From positions 4,030,001-4,094,000 of the forward strand of contig CM034111.1 in the NCBI GenBank assembly GCA_019914945.1: DNA of 64,000 nt. Direction: 5' to 3'. Every line of letters begins with the position of its first letter. Position 1 is the first letter of the stretch. Below are positions 21,640 through 33,375 of this stretch, in pieces. The position numbers were made by a program, and so were the translations under genes. Source of the stretch: Typha latifolia (taxonomy: Eukaryota > Streptophyta > Magnoliopsida > Poales > Typhaceae). The notes under the pieces are model-generated. The model had not been told where the DNA came from. It was given only the letters and a program-made list of their open reading frames with translations, and did not search any database.

Positions 21640-22445
21640 TGCACATAACCCCTCAATACGGAAACGTGAAACACATCATGGATCTGTGCCAAGTCAAGTG
21701 GTAAGACAACCCTATACGCCACAGGTCCAACGTGCTCTAATATCTTGAACGGGCCCACATAGCGAGGGCTTAATTTGCCTTTTCTCCTGAAACAGAAAAC
21801 TCCCTTTCAAACCGACACTCAGACAAAAACTTTATCTCCAACCTGAAACTCGAAGTCACGATGACGATTTGCATAACTTTTTAGTCGATCTTGAGCAATG
21901 CGTAGGCACTCTCGAATTAATTCGACCTTGTCGATGGTAGCTTGAACTAGTACTGCATTCTCTACTTTTCTCTCCCCCACCTCGTCTCAACTGATTGGTG
22001 AACGACATTTGCGTTCATAAAGGGCCTCGTAAGGAGTCCTTCAAGTGTTGGAATGGTAGCTGTAATTATAAAACAAACTCTATCAGTGATAGATGTCGAT
22101 CCCAACCAATTCCAAAATCAACACATTAGCCCAAAGCATGTCCTCTAAGGTCTGAATGACATGTTCCGTCTACCCATCCGTCTGAGGGTATTAAGCCGTG
22201 CTTTACTGTAATTTGGTCCCGAAAAACTTATGCAGATGGTGCTAAAATCGAGACATGAATTTGAGATCCCGATCTGAGGTGATAGAGACGAAAACCCATG
22301 CCGACAAAAGATCTCGTCCTTGAATTAAATTTCAAGCTACTATATCGAGTTGGTGACGCTAACTAGCAGGAAGTGCGTCAACTTAGTTAATTTGTTCGCA
22401 ATCTGGATAGCATCTTTCTTTCTTCTTATCTTAGATAGCCCAATA
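21640..22445 (-). mobile_element. Ty3/Gypsy integrase remnant
   Basis: The minus strand reads as the Gypsy integrase C-terminus with frame breaks. The blocks are 'TDGQTEHVIQTLEDML' (about 22185-22140), 'TPYEALYERKCRSPISW' (about 22040-21990), 'QDRLKSYANRHRDFEFQVGDKVF' (about 21900-21820), '[29 protein letters not shown]' (about 21790-21705) and '[10 protein letters not shown]' (to about 21660). The chromodomain-like end is missing. It is an inactive fragment. Confidence 0.85.
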
Positions 22446-22559
22446 ACAAAGTTCATAATAATGTGCTCCTCTTATTGAAGGGTACCGACAGGTATCGTCA
22501 CTATCCTACTTCCATTTTAATAACAAAAATTAAAGAACAGATATATTTTGGTAAAAAAA

Positions 22560-23221
22560 AAACTTCAACAATGGTAAACTGATCTCCAGCTTACAAAGAT
22601 TCAACTTCGAGACCCCACGCTATTCACGCTATGCCATGACTACTGACTAATGACAGATGCACGGTTGGATTCCATCAAAATATAGTTGGCTCGAAGACCA
22701 GTGCTACGGATTGCCAGAAACATTGATACTTCTCTACCAAATTCATCTTCTTGGATCATGGAAGGAGTAGGTTAAACTACAAATTAAAGTGGGACCACCA
22801 AGGTTGGTGGGTGATAAGTACTAAGCCTAGTTTAGTGTTCTTCTCTTTAATGACATTTATGCATGTTTTTCACACAGGTAATTATTTTTTTAGGTGATTT
22901 GGCAACAAGTAGTCTAAAAAGCTAATGATCTTTGCAAATGAAATTTTGAGATTTATTTCTTAGAACTGCATTTGGAGGTATGGATACTGGAACTTTCTTA
23001 TGTTGAAAAGAAAGCCCTGGTACAGTACAATCAATCGAAATCTTTTAAGTTCTAGGCTTTTTATTTACTACTAACCAGTCCCTGATTTTGAGACTTGTAT
23101 TCGTATCAGCTTTACGGCTAGTAGGGGTATAATGAGTAATTTGAATCACTGCGAGACTAAATCGACTCATGTTCGACCTTGATTCAGGCCTAAAATAAGG
23201 CAAGATTTAATTTTAAAGATA
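22560..23221. repeat. Array upstream block in front of the BAHD pseudogene
   Basis: It matches the distal upstream blocks of BAHD-2 to BAHD-4 (for example 'ttggattccatcaaaat', 'ggatcatggaaggagtagg', 'gttgaaaag-aaagcccc'), though more diverged. This shows that a whole repeat unit was once present here. No gene. Confidence 0.65.
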
Positions 23222-23390
23222 TTGACGACCATCCTCGAAACTTACTTGGACCACACTTGGATAGTGACGACCATCCTCGAAGTCTCGGTTTATTAATTTA
23301 TTGCACGTTTACCGCGCAACATCGTTGAACCCTTCCATTGCCCGACGACCAATTAAGCATTCCTTGTTCCTCTATATTTATATATAATCC
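23222..23390 (+). promoter_or_regulatory. Promoter retained by the BAHD pseudogene
   Basis: The array core promoter is preserved up to and including TATATATAA at 23379-23387, and is cut a few bases beyond. A 16-bp block beginning 'gacgaccatcctcg' is present twice (23224-23239 and 23266-23281), a local duplication not seen in the other copies. It could still drive transcription into the truncated exon. Confidence 0.55.
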
Positions 23391-24032
23391 TCCAGTGCAA
23401 TCCTGCCCCTTTCCAAGACCCATGTCGACCTCCTCAAGCTCCGTTGCTGCGCCAGCGGCGACGCCCGAGTGTCGACGTTCCGTGCCATCGTGGCGCTCTT
23501 GTGGCGATGCGTCGTCCGAGCAAGGAAACTTCAGCCGGAGACCCCGTCACGGCTCTACACGATGATCGACATGCGCAGCCGGATGAGCCCACCGCTACCG
23601 ACGAACTACTTCGGCAACGCGGTGATCCGCACGTCGGTGATGGCCACGGCGGACGAGTTGGCGGCGAAGCCACTGGGATACGCCGCGAAGAAGTTACGGA
23701 GCGCGACGAACCATGGAGACGAGTTCGCGAGGTCGCTAATAGATTACTTGGAATCAGTGGACATGATGAAGCTCCCGAGGAGCGGGGTGTCGAACGCCGA
23801 CTTGCGAGTTATAAGCTGGCTCGGCATGAGTATGTACGACGCCGAGTTCGGATGGGGAGAGCCGGCGTTCATGGGCCCGGCGGTGATGTACTACCCCGGA
23901 TTTGTAAATCTCTTGAACAGCCCGAAGAAGGACGGCGGCGTGTCTATCGTCATATCGTTGGAGCCGGAGAGCATGCCGAGCTTTAAGAGGTTGTTCATGG
24001 AGGAGTTTGGGGGTTTGGATGTACAAAATTAA
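23391..24032 (+). pseudogene. BAHD pseudogene, promoter fused to mid exon 2
   Basis: The sequence jumps from just after the TATA box into exon 2 of an array-type BAHD at the codons for '[16 protein letters not shown]' and then continues unbroken to the normal stop ('GLDVQN'). Exon 1, the intron and the HXXXD catalytic motif are deleted. The joint has a 2-bp microhomology (TC at 23391-23392). The remaining frame is open. Its first in-frame ATG is at 23562, so at most a ~156-aa fragment carrying EFGWG (not DFGWG) could be made. The Glu is shared with BAHD-3. It cannot be catalytic. Confidence 0.9.
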
Positions 24033-24770
24033 CTAAAATAGTTTCGTAGCGCTCATATTAATTCTTGATTTCGTTCACATCATTTACTAATTAGTAGTAA
24101 ACTTTCTTGATCCTTTAATATGACTTTTTATAACAACGGAAATTCTTTTTTGGAAGTCTTCGTAGTTTCTCCGTTTAATTTCCGGTCATATCTAGTTATT
24201 TCTTCACATGAAAGCAAGTGTCAATGGTGACCTTGCAATATCACATATCACTGTAATCTTTGCATAATAGTTGCTAGTTTATTGGTTAGAGACTGAGCAT
24301 TGAATTCGATTAGTTAGTTTTATTTTTTAGACTTGATTATTTTAAAAGTAAACTTAACTAGATGTTTATTACTAAACTAATTTAGGAGTTTTGAACTAAG
24401 TTCAGACAGAATTCCTAATCTAAATCTAAGCATTTATGCAATCATACATATCCCTTTTCTTTCAACTTTAGATGTTTCCAATATTAACAAGTGCTCCTGG
24501 ATCAAGAAGAGTCTTTTGGTGCCTTTATGTATGAAGCTTGACTTTGTTGCTCCATTTTCTTCCCATAAAAATCTTATGATTAATAATAATACTATGCCTT
24601 TCCAAATGAAAGACTTGGTTCCAATTTAATCTTTTTGACCCAATTTATAATCTATTTTGGTAAAGGCAAGTGCTTGTCTTCGCAGTTAGTTATGAGTTTG
24701 TTCATCAATTAGAATATACTAGTTTGTTAAATAGAGAGTTGTAAACAAACAAGGTACTATGCAAGTAAGG
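24033..24770. other. Spacer after the pseudogene
   Basis: AT-rich sequence. The 3' flank diverges quickly from that of the functional copies. No gene or repeat recognised. Confidence 0.4.
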
Positions 24771-25420
24771 CTGTTAAGCTTAACGAGTGGCTCAGGCTTG
24801 GGCTCAAGTCCGACTCAGCTGAAGCTCGAGTCTGGCTTGGCTCGGTCAGAGCTGAGTCGAGCCCGAGCCGCTAAAACTTGCTTGAAATTAATACCGAGCC
24901 GAGTCTGAGCTAGAGCCGGTTTGCTCAGGCATGGCATGATAAGCTCGGTAGAAATGGGTGAGATAAAACTCAATCCCCAAATCACCACATCCTCCTCCTT
25001 CGTGGTGCGCCAGTGCCGCCTCATCCTCTTTCACTAAACCGTCGTCGCTGTGCCGCCACCTCCTCCTTCTTTTTCTTCTTCTACAGCCGCAGTGCCCTAC
25101 CTCCTCCTCCTCCTTCTCTTCTTCTTCTTCGGTAGTAGTAAACCGTCGCGGTGCCATGCCTCCTCCTTCTTCTTTTTCTTTAGTAGCGGCAAACCGTCGT
25201 GGTGCCACCTCCTCCTCCTTCAGCAAACCGCAGCAGCCACGGTGCCCTGCCTCCCCCTTCTCCTCCTTCTTCTTCTTCTTGGCTCCACTTGGGCTCTATC
25301 TGGCTTGGTCCGGCTTGATCTAGCTCGAGCTTGGCTTGGGCTTGATCTGGCCCGGCATGGGCTCAACTCGAATTGAGCTTAACCAAGCTTGAGCTCAATT
25401 CTAAGGCTCAAAATTAATTT
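24770..25420. repeat. Complex low-complexity repeat block
   Basis: Outer parts (24775-24960 and 25285-25415) consist of 'ggctcgagc/ttggctcgg' type sequence. The centre (about 25000-25285) is a roughly 60-bp minisatellite in which a 'cctcctccttcttc' stretch alternates with 'aaaccgtcg-ggtgcca' (copies near 25036, 25140, 25190 and a diverged one near 25225). Long open frames across it on both strands are repeat artefacts. Confidence 0.6.
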
Positions 25421-26980
25421 CAAACCGGATCATTTATACCGCTATATGCTAGTTATAACTAAGGAAGTATTATAATAGATGAGCCGAGTCAATTGTAGAA
25501 AGTCTAATTTTAGCTTAGAATTTCTTTAATTGCCAGAAAATAGAGTTCAATTAAATAAAGTCCAAGAGTAATTTCAGTAACTTTCTCATATTAAGAGAGA
25601 AAGTCAAAATTAATGATCAGTGGAGCTAATTTTGATATGTGAGAAAGTTATTTTTCTAATTTATTTTTTTCAAACGAACATTAAAAAATAGATAAATTTA
25701 TATGAATGACTACTTTGTTCTCTCAATTTTTAGCAATCAAACATTCTCTTAGTTCAGGATGAAAATTTTTAATTTTAATCTATCGAAAGCTAAGCTTAAG
25801 TAAGATAGAACTATAATTTTAAAGTAACTGATAGTTTGATACCCTTAATCTTGTCTTTTATTCCTCTACTACCCTAGCCGCATAAGAGATATTAGTAATA
25901 GTGAAACCCTAGCACTACTTTAAATATAAGAGAAAATTACAAATAACACCAACTTTTTGACTATATTATAAATAAAGTTAAACATCTGATGAAATGAAAT
26001 AAAAAATAGAATATTTTATCTATCACAAATTATATTTTTATATTCTCCAAATTACTCTTTATCACACTCGTCTAATATAACCTTTAAGATTAAAGAAGTA
26101 ATTTCACATCTATCGATATTATTATGGGATTTGATATTTGGATGTGATTTTAGTATTTTTGAGACTTGATTAGATTCTATTTTGTTGGAAATCATGTTTT
26201 ATTTATCTCCACGCTATTTTAGATGTTTAATTTGACTCTATAATTAATTTATATTTTATAAAATTAGTTCTATAATTTTGTTAACATGATAATCAAGTTA
26301 AATTATATCTATCTATTAAATGGTAGGGTATGGCTTGGTTATTTTCAGTCAACAGAGAGCTCAATTTATAAATAATAAAAATATATAATTTTATTTTAGG
26401 ACTTTGTTTATTATTTATTATTTTCCCTAAAAGTAAAGACACAATAAAAAGTTCATCAGGCATAAAATTATAATACTTAGAATATAATGAGCTCATATTC
26501 CTCTTCATCCATCAGTATCAGTGGGCTTAGAGCCCATCCTGTTTGGGCCTTCCAGGAATTCATATTATCTTTTGTTTAGATAGCCCAAATTCCTATAGTA
26601 TGCCATTCATATGTCATCTTAACGGTAATTATAGGTAGTTTTTTTAATAAGATATTCCTAATAAATTATTATCATAGTTAAAAAGCACGTATATAATGTA
26701 AAATATCTATTAATAGTATTTACTTAGCATAAAAAAGGATATTTATGGTTATACTATAGTTTGATATTTTTAAAATTTAATACATGGTGTTTTCTGTAAA
26801 TATTAATTAAATTATAGGATTCATCTGAAAAATAGTAAAAACGTAGACAGTAAATATAAATTTAACTAAACATTAGGGTGTTATATACAAATTTCCCTTA
26901 AAAACAAAAAAAAGGGCAGAACCATCAAACGACTACTCATCGATTAAAAGACAAACACAGGGAAAACGGAAGCAATTAAG
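25421..26980. other. AT-rich spacer before BAHD-5
   Basis: No gene. Composition is strongly AT-rich with no recognisable retroelement domain. No clear TATA box could be singled out for BAHD-5 because of the base composition. Confidence 0.4.
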
Positions 26981-29900
26981 ATGACGGAGATTCTCGAGTC
27001 CGGCTTCGTGGTCCCGATCTCCGAGACCCCCAGGCACAGCCTATGGCTATCGAACCTGGACGTGGTGGCGGCGCGGGGTCACACTCCGTTGGTCTACTTC
27101 TACGGTCCCAATAGGAGTCCGGATTTCTTCTCCACTGGTGTCGTTAAGAGTGCTCTGGCGAAGGCCCTCGTGCCCTTCTATCCCTTGGCCGGCCGGCTCG
27201 GGCTGGACCCGACCGGCCGGGTCGAGATTAACTGCTCCGCCGAGGGGGTTCTCTTCGTGGCGGCCCGGTCCGAGTCGACTCTGGACGAGTTCAAGGAGTT
27301 CGTGCCGTCGAAGGAGAAGAGGGAGATGTTCGTCCCCTCCGTTGACTCGGCTGACCCGCCTTGTGTGCTCCTCATGATCCAGGTGATTAATTCCCCTCTT
27401 CTTCTTTCTGTTTTTTTTTTTTTTGAAATTTATTTTCAAAATATTAGGAACCCTAATTTTGTCCCAATTTCAACACTGTAGACTTGATTTCAATTAAATT
27501 ATTTTATTCAAAACTAGTAATACAAATGCTGAAGTCAATGCGACTGTTTTTTTCAATAACATTGTTTCAGTTGTAAGTAAGTCAATGCTGAGTAGTAGTA
27601 CTCGTTAGAGAAGTAGAGCTAAATTTAAAAAATAAAATTAAAAAAGCTAATTTGTTCTTGCATAGAGATTGATCTTTTTCACTATGTGATCTCGGTAGAG
27701 TTGAGTATTGTAGCTGAAGAGATCTTATATTATTTAATAAATTGAAGAAGTCACCTGATACTTTCTAGTAGTCAAATAAGCCGGCAAGTTTGCCATATTC
27801 TAAAAGAGCTCCATCGATTTCCTCTCATTTTCTACGTTTATCCACCATTTTTCTCACCTATCTCTTCCACCATTACCGTCGCTGTCGTCATCATCGCCGC
27901 TGCCGCCGCCACCTCTCCTCATCTTTCCTCCTCCTCCTCCTCCTCCTCCTTCTTTATATATATTATGGGAGCGCTGGGGAATAAGTGTCTGTTTGATTAA
28001 GAGCGAAAGAAATAAAGCTATAAAAGTTTACAGTAACATCATTTTAATAAGCAGTTATAATTTATTATATTTAACAAATAGATAGAAGTATTTAATAAAA
28101 AGGTAATTACGACTACCACTCTAGTGTATAGTGGTGAGCACAAATTAAAATGAATTATGTTTATGTATGCATGCCTTAGCCATTCTTATGTCTAATCTAT
28201 GATTAGTCTAAAGACTAAAAAGAGATGAGAAATATCACTCTAACAGGGGCAATAAGCTAAAATTAAAATTAGATAAAAAAATAGATTATTTTAGGGAAGT
28301 AAACACTCTTCTTTTATCCCAACATCATAAGGTGATAGAACTTACAAACAGTTTTTCATTTCTTTTTTCTCTATTTTTCAGTCAACAAAAAACATTATCC
28401 CAAAGAAAATAAGACTAGGGATAAATTAAGAACTTATTACAATATAAAGAATGGTGCTACCTTATTTGACATTTAGCTAGAAAAATAAGAATATTATCTA
28501 ATAAATACGTTGGATAAGAAAAATGTGTTTGATTGTGATGGTCAGGATAAGAAATAAAAATAATTAAATTAATATTATTGTCTTTTTCTTAGTTTGACGT
28601 ATAGTAGATATTTATAATTTTATTTTCCATACAAAAAGGGTTATAACATTTCTTGTCTACTCATGGTAGTTTAGAAATTCATACTTAAAAATTAATTTGA
28701 AATTTATACATTTCTTGTCTAACTTTATATTTGACTAAATTAAAGAACGAATTTAAGGATCCTCATTAAGGCAAAGTTATAGATAATTAAATAAATTTTT
28801 CAAGGCATCTAAAATAATAACAATCAAATTTTGAATGATAAAAATATCTTAAATATATTGAATAGCTGTTTGTATTGTCATACTTTCTAATCATCTAAAA
28901 TTTGATTAATATTATTATAGATGCGACAGAAAATTTATCAAATCCTCTGTAATTTTGTAGAATCTTTAAATTCGACCTATAATTTGGTAATTATAATAAA
29001 AAGATGGTTGTATTTAGGCAAGATAACACGGGGTTAAGTGTTTGAGTTAAAAATACATAAGAATCTTGTGAAATTGAGCCAAATTATATGGGAGTAAAGT
29101 GAAATTAACCCTAAATCTAAATATTGGTTAAACAATGGCTAAATAGTGAAAGAAATACATTCATATTGCTTTTTTAGGATTTTTTTTATTTTTAGAATTA
29201 GAAATATATTATTAAATATTTTAAATATTTAAATAAATTAGTAGTTCAATTGAGAGACTCACTTGTTTAACTACTGATTCGACCTTTAGTTAGATCAATG
29301 TCTGATCTTTTTTTAAGTAAAATAAGGTTTATAGATTAAGTACCTCGGTTACACTAAGCACCATTGAGATCAGGGGGATTGCCCCAACCCACATACAACC
29401 AAATTCCCAAGTCCTCATGTGTTAGCATGCTAATCCGCACATCTATTGGCTTCTCTAAACACATGGGTGACTTTATATTTAATAAGCTTTTAAAAGAATA
29501 AATGTATTCGATAGATTCCAACACCCATGGTGGCTGGTGTATTTCGCAGAGTATATTTTTGAGGATCATTGAATCAGTCTCAATCCAGATATTAGTTAGT
29601 TGATGGTTTTTTATCACCTTAAGACCTTCCCGGACAGCTATGTCTGATTCATTACCAATAACTATGCATTCCATAGAAGATTGAGAGTAAAACTATCATT
29701 TGCCAATAGGGTATAACTCTTTATCTTTTCTCCTATTTCTCTTATCCCAACTCAGAACTAAGATAAAGGAACATGATAAATCTTTTTATCAAGATTTTTT
29801 TCAGTAAATGAGCATTATTTAGTTTTACTTTTCTGAGGAAAGGTGGCTTGTCCAAAACCCACCTCTTTATCCCTGTTACTGAATTAGTCTTACAAAAGAT

Positions 29901-30968
29901 TTCCTTTTTTATTCACAATGAATGTCTGTAAATCAAATTTAAAAAAAAAAACGATTAAATTCTGCAATTTCAAAGTTCGACGCATTTAAAATTAGATGAT
30001 GCTACAATCTAAAATTATTTTGGTTTTATAAATTCAAACTCAATTTTACTGATGTGATAAGTGATAAGGAAACACCAATATGCATGCAGGTAACCCACCT
30101 CAAAGGCGGCGGCGCCGTCCTCGGCTTCGCCATCCATCACGCCGCCGTTGACGGCCGCATCACTTTCCACTTCATCAAGACCTGGTGCGCCATCGCCCGC
30201 GGGGCCTCTCCTCTCCCCCACCCTCCCCTCCTCGATCGCACCCTCTTCCACGCCCGCTCGCCCCCCGCCGTCCGAGTCCTCAACTCCGAGTACACCCTCC
30301 ACCCTTTCTCCTCCTCGTCCTCCTCCACCCAGACCACCGCCGCCGCCACTCTCAAGCTCTCATCACGCCAGCTTGCCCTCCTCAAGACCCGCTTCGGTCA
30401 CCACTTCACCACCTTCCAAGCCATCGTGGCGCACGCGTGGCGCTGCACGTGTCTCGCTCGTGGCCTCTCTCCGGACCAAGAGACGAAACTCTGCATGGCC
30501 ATCGACGTGCGTAACCGCGTCAACCCGCCGTTACCGCCCCACTACCTCGGGAACGCCGTTATGCGCGTGCCGGTCTCAACCACCGTAGCGGATCTCGTGT
30601 CGGATCCGGTTCGGTTCGGAGCCGAGCGGATCCGAAGCGTTACAGACGGCGTCGGCGACGAGTACGTGAGGTCAGTCATCGACTACTTGGAATTAGTGGA
30701 TACGACGAAGCTGTCGTCCAGGAGTGGATTGCCGAGTACTAAGCTTTGTGTAGTGAGTTGGCTCAGGATGCCCGTAGACGATGCCGACTTCGGGTGGGGA
30801 TTGCCGGTTTTCATGTCGAGGGCGCAGCTTTATGGGAATGGATTTCTTTATTTGATTCAGAGTTTGAGGAAGAATGGGGGGATTTATGTGGTGGTGAGTT
30901 TGGAGCAGGAGAGCATGGAGAAGTTTAAGAAGTTATTTTACGAGCCAATTTTTAGGAGTGCGATTTAG
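26981..30968 (+). CDS. BAHD-5, HCT/PHT-like BAHD acyltransferase with a 2.7-kb intron
   Basis: Exons 26981-27382 and 30090-30968 join in phase 0 to give 426 aa. The intron (27383-30089) sits at the same codon position as in the array genes but is about 20 times longer and contains an RNase H-like fragment on the opposite strand. Motifs are 'TPLVYFYGPN', 'YPLAGRL', HXXXD as HAAVD at 151-155 followed by the usual Gly, and DFGWG in 'DDADFGWGLP'. This canonical HXXXDG contrasts with the HXXXDA of BAHD-1 to -4. The protein is clearly the same subfamily but much diverged (for example C-terminal 'FYEPIFRSAI'). A hydroxycinnamoyl-CoA:amine or alcohol transfer is likely; the substrate is unknown. A polyadenylation-type AATAAA is at 31062-31067. 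Confidence 0.88.
29354..29674 (-). mobile_element. RNase H-like fragment in the BAHD-5 intron
   Basis: A 106-codon frame reads '...GNESDIAVREGLKVIKN...LTNIWIETDSMILKNIL...PWVLESIEYIY'. It has the E-(A/V)-x-REGL and W-I-E-(T/S)-D-S signature of the plant RNase H-like (RVT_3) domain found at the end of LINE-type elements and related gene fragments. It lacks the start of the domain, and no reverse transcriptase was seen beside it. It is probably a decayed insertion that explains part of the intron's length. Confidence 0.65.
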
Positions 30969-31061
30969 TTCTCCTCGAGGATACATGAATTGTTGGACTT
31001 AACTATGATGCCTTTATTGTGTAATGGTTGTATTTAAGGTTCACCCTTGCATATTGTGATG

Positions 31062-31067
31062 AATAAA
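31062..31067 (+). terminator. AATAAA polyadenylation-type signal of BAHD-5
   Basis: AATAAA lies 94 bp after the BAHD-5 stop codon in an AT-rich 3' flank, a normal distance for a plant near-upstream element. Plant poly(A) signals are loose, so this is only suggestive. Confidence 0.35.
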
Positions 31068-31084
31068 ATGTGGGTGAGTGTAAT

Positions 31085-31740
31085 ATGTGATGATTATTAC
31101 ATCGTTTTGCAAATTTTGTATGGTCGAATTTTTATCCATTCAGTATTGTATTACCGTCATATTATTTTCACAACCAGCCCAAGCCCCAAATGTTGAAATA
31201 ACAAGCCTTGGCATTCATAGCTTATCATTTTCCATAAGAACTTGGCCCTTAATAATCTATCAGTTTACCGAGGAATGGAGCTAAGCGCTCTAAATATATT
31301 AGGGTTATCCTACTCTCCAAAAGACAATGAACTTCCCTTCCTTCTAACCGCATCTCGAACGGTTGCTCCAAAGGCTCTAAATATGGAGCTAAAAATGGAG
31401 CGAGAGCTCCGACTTGAAATCTAAAGAAATTCCAAATAAAAAAATTCTAGATCATGAAGTCACAGATTTTATCCAATTAATTTAATAATTTTTGGACATC
31501 AGATGATTATCTTTTGAATATTTTTCTAAAACTATGCAGAACTAAAATTTTGTATTTTAAGTACAAAATGTGTACTTAAACTATAAATTTGATAATTAAA
31601 CTATGTAATTCTAATTCTGCGTTGTTTTAGAAAAATAATCTCTTACATATTTTAACCATTGAAATTTATATTGAAATAAATAATAATAATGTAGAGTTGC
31701 ATTTTTATTTATTTAACTAATCCTAACTAATTATTTATTT
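31085..31740. other. Spacer
   Basis: AT-rich with no supported gene. 'cggagcgagagctcc'-like fragments near 31260-31420 look like repeat debris. Confidence 0.35.
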
Positions 31741-31747
31741 TATTAAA

Positions 31748-31955
31748 AAAATGGGTAGAAGAAGAAGAAGAACAATAGTAAAAAAAATTAGCAGTAGTAT
31801 ATGAAGTAGAAGATGAAGAAGAAAAAGAATTAACAGCAGCATATGAAGTAGAAGATGAAGAAAAATAGTAAGAAAAAAAATTAGTAGCAGCATATGAAGT
31901 AGAAGATGAAGAAGAAGAAGAATATGATGATGATGATGAAAAAGAAGATGAGTAT
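31748..31955. repeat. GAA-rich minisatellite
   Basis: The block 'atatgaagtagaagatgaag' recurs three times (starting about 31799, 31841 and 31891), each preceded by an 'ag(c/t)agtag/agcagc' stretch, so the period is about 42-50 bp. One plus-strand frame would encode an acidic repeat 'AYEVEDEE', but stops interrupt it. I treat it as simple sequence, not a gene. Confidence 0.6.
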
Positions 31956-32640
31956 ATAGTCATTTCTCTCTCTTATAGTATCTCGTCAATTTTTAACGAG
32001 GAACTAAATTATAGAAAAAATAAAATTGAAAGAAAAATAATGAAAAATAAATCTCAGGTGCAAGAGAAACAAAAAATGATCATAACTCATCAAATCAAAA
32101 TTTAAGTAAGTTTTCGGTGCAAATAACTGTTCATTTTTTAAAAGACCTCACGAATGATCCGGTAATTGACCTCATCTACCGTAAAAGTGAAGATCAAGTT
32201 GGTAATATATTCATCAAGTCCCTGAAGTTAGTGTCCTCGTTTATAAACTCGGAAAATTGCTTGGTGTCTGCACTATGGAAGATCAAGGTCACAAGGACGT
32301 GTCTCGTAAAAATTAAACTGAATGTTTGAACACTTTCAGTTTAAGGGAGGGTTTGTTGAAAGTTTCTTTTGTGGATCTGATCTTATTCTCATGTTAATTG
32401 TTGTTAGTGCAAGCTTTATATATAAAGAGCTCACTAAGTGTAAGTCCAGTTTGTGAAAAATAGAAGCAATATCAAGAACTAAGTTTGTTATCTCCTCTGT
32501 TTTGTTCCTGCTAAGTTTTTCTAACAAAAGGTGCGGTAGGTAAGGAGGAGTGGAACAAACTCTAGTAGAGTCATGGACGACGCCAAGAATCAGGCACATT
32601 CATAAATCAGACCTTTATTTATGGTATTTAGCAAAATTCA
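31956..32640. other. Spacer
   Basis: No gene. About 32110-32600 has text reminiscent of a Copia end ('VGNIFIKSLK' type around 32200, plus strand) followed by LTR-like sequence with 'tatatataaag' at about 32420. It is too decayed for a firm call. Confidence 0.4.
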
Positions 32641-32689
32641 GGGGCAGTCCAAAATCCTTCGGTTCTTTTAATCAGCAGAAATAGGCCAC

Positions 32690-33290
32690 CTTATTATCGA
32701 TTTATCTTTTCTCTAACTTTTAATTTCGATGTGCGCATTGCTAAAAATTAGAGCATAATTTTTACATAAGCGATGTATATAAATTACGTAGGTGATACGT
32801 GACTTTTTTTTTAAATCTTAATATGTATATCGTTGAAAATTACAGCATACATTTTGCATAAGCGATGCTATATATTACACAGGCGATGCGTGATATTTTT
32901 TTAAATCTCTATATATATTATTAAAAATTAAAACGTATATTTCGTATAAGCGATGCGTATATATTATATAAGTGATGTAATATTTTTTTAAAAATCTCGA
33001 TGTGCTATTATTAAAAATTAGAATATATAATTTGTATAAGTGATGCGCATAAATTATATAGATAATGTGTGACTTTTTTTAAAAATTATAGTATATTTTT
33101 AATATATGCGATACATATAAATTATATAGGTGATGTGTAATTAATTAATTAGAGCCTATATGTGCATAGACGATGTTAGTATAAATTGCATAGTTGATGT
33201 GTGTCGATTTTTTTTTAAGACTCGCCGAGACTTTTTAAATGACAAAAGAGTGATACATCGGAAGTAATTTATACTAACATCGACTATGCA
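32690..33290. repeat. ~90-bp tandem repeat array, forward copy
   Basis: Five or more degenerate units share 'aaaaattagag', 'cataagcgatgcgtataaatta' and 'tag/gtgatgcgtga-ttttttt'. The 'cgatg' core falls at about 32771, 32863, 32951, 33041 and 33109. The right end folds back: 33163-33187 and 33266-33290 are inverted repeats of 25 bp with one mismatch. The same family lies in inverted orientation at 37490-37930. Confidence 0.75.
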
Positions 33291-33375
33291 AAAAGCATGT
33301 ATGTATAAATTACATACATGAAAACTAACCATGATACATCGGAAGTAAATGACAAAAAGCACCCTAAACAGACCA

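Noticed and set aside
24815..25376. Open frames of 69-112 codons across the repeat block at 25 kb
   Set aside because: They translate CT-rich minisatellite units into Ser/Pro/Leu or Glu/Lys runs. No conserved domain or gene structure.
31727..31963. Acidic or Ser-rich repeat protein
   Set aside because: The frame is produced by a GAA-rich minisatellite, and in-frame stops interrupt the acidic reading.
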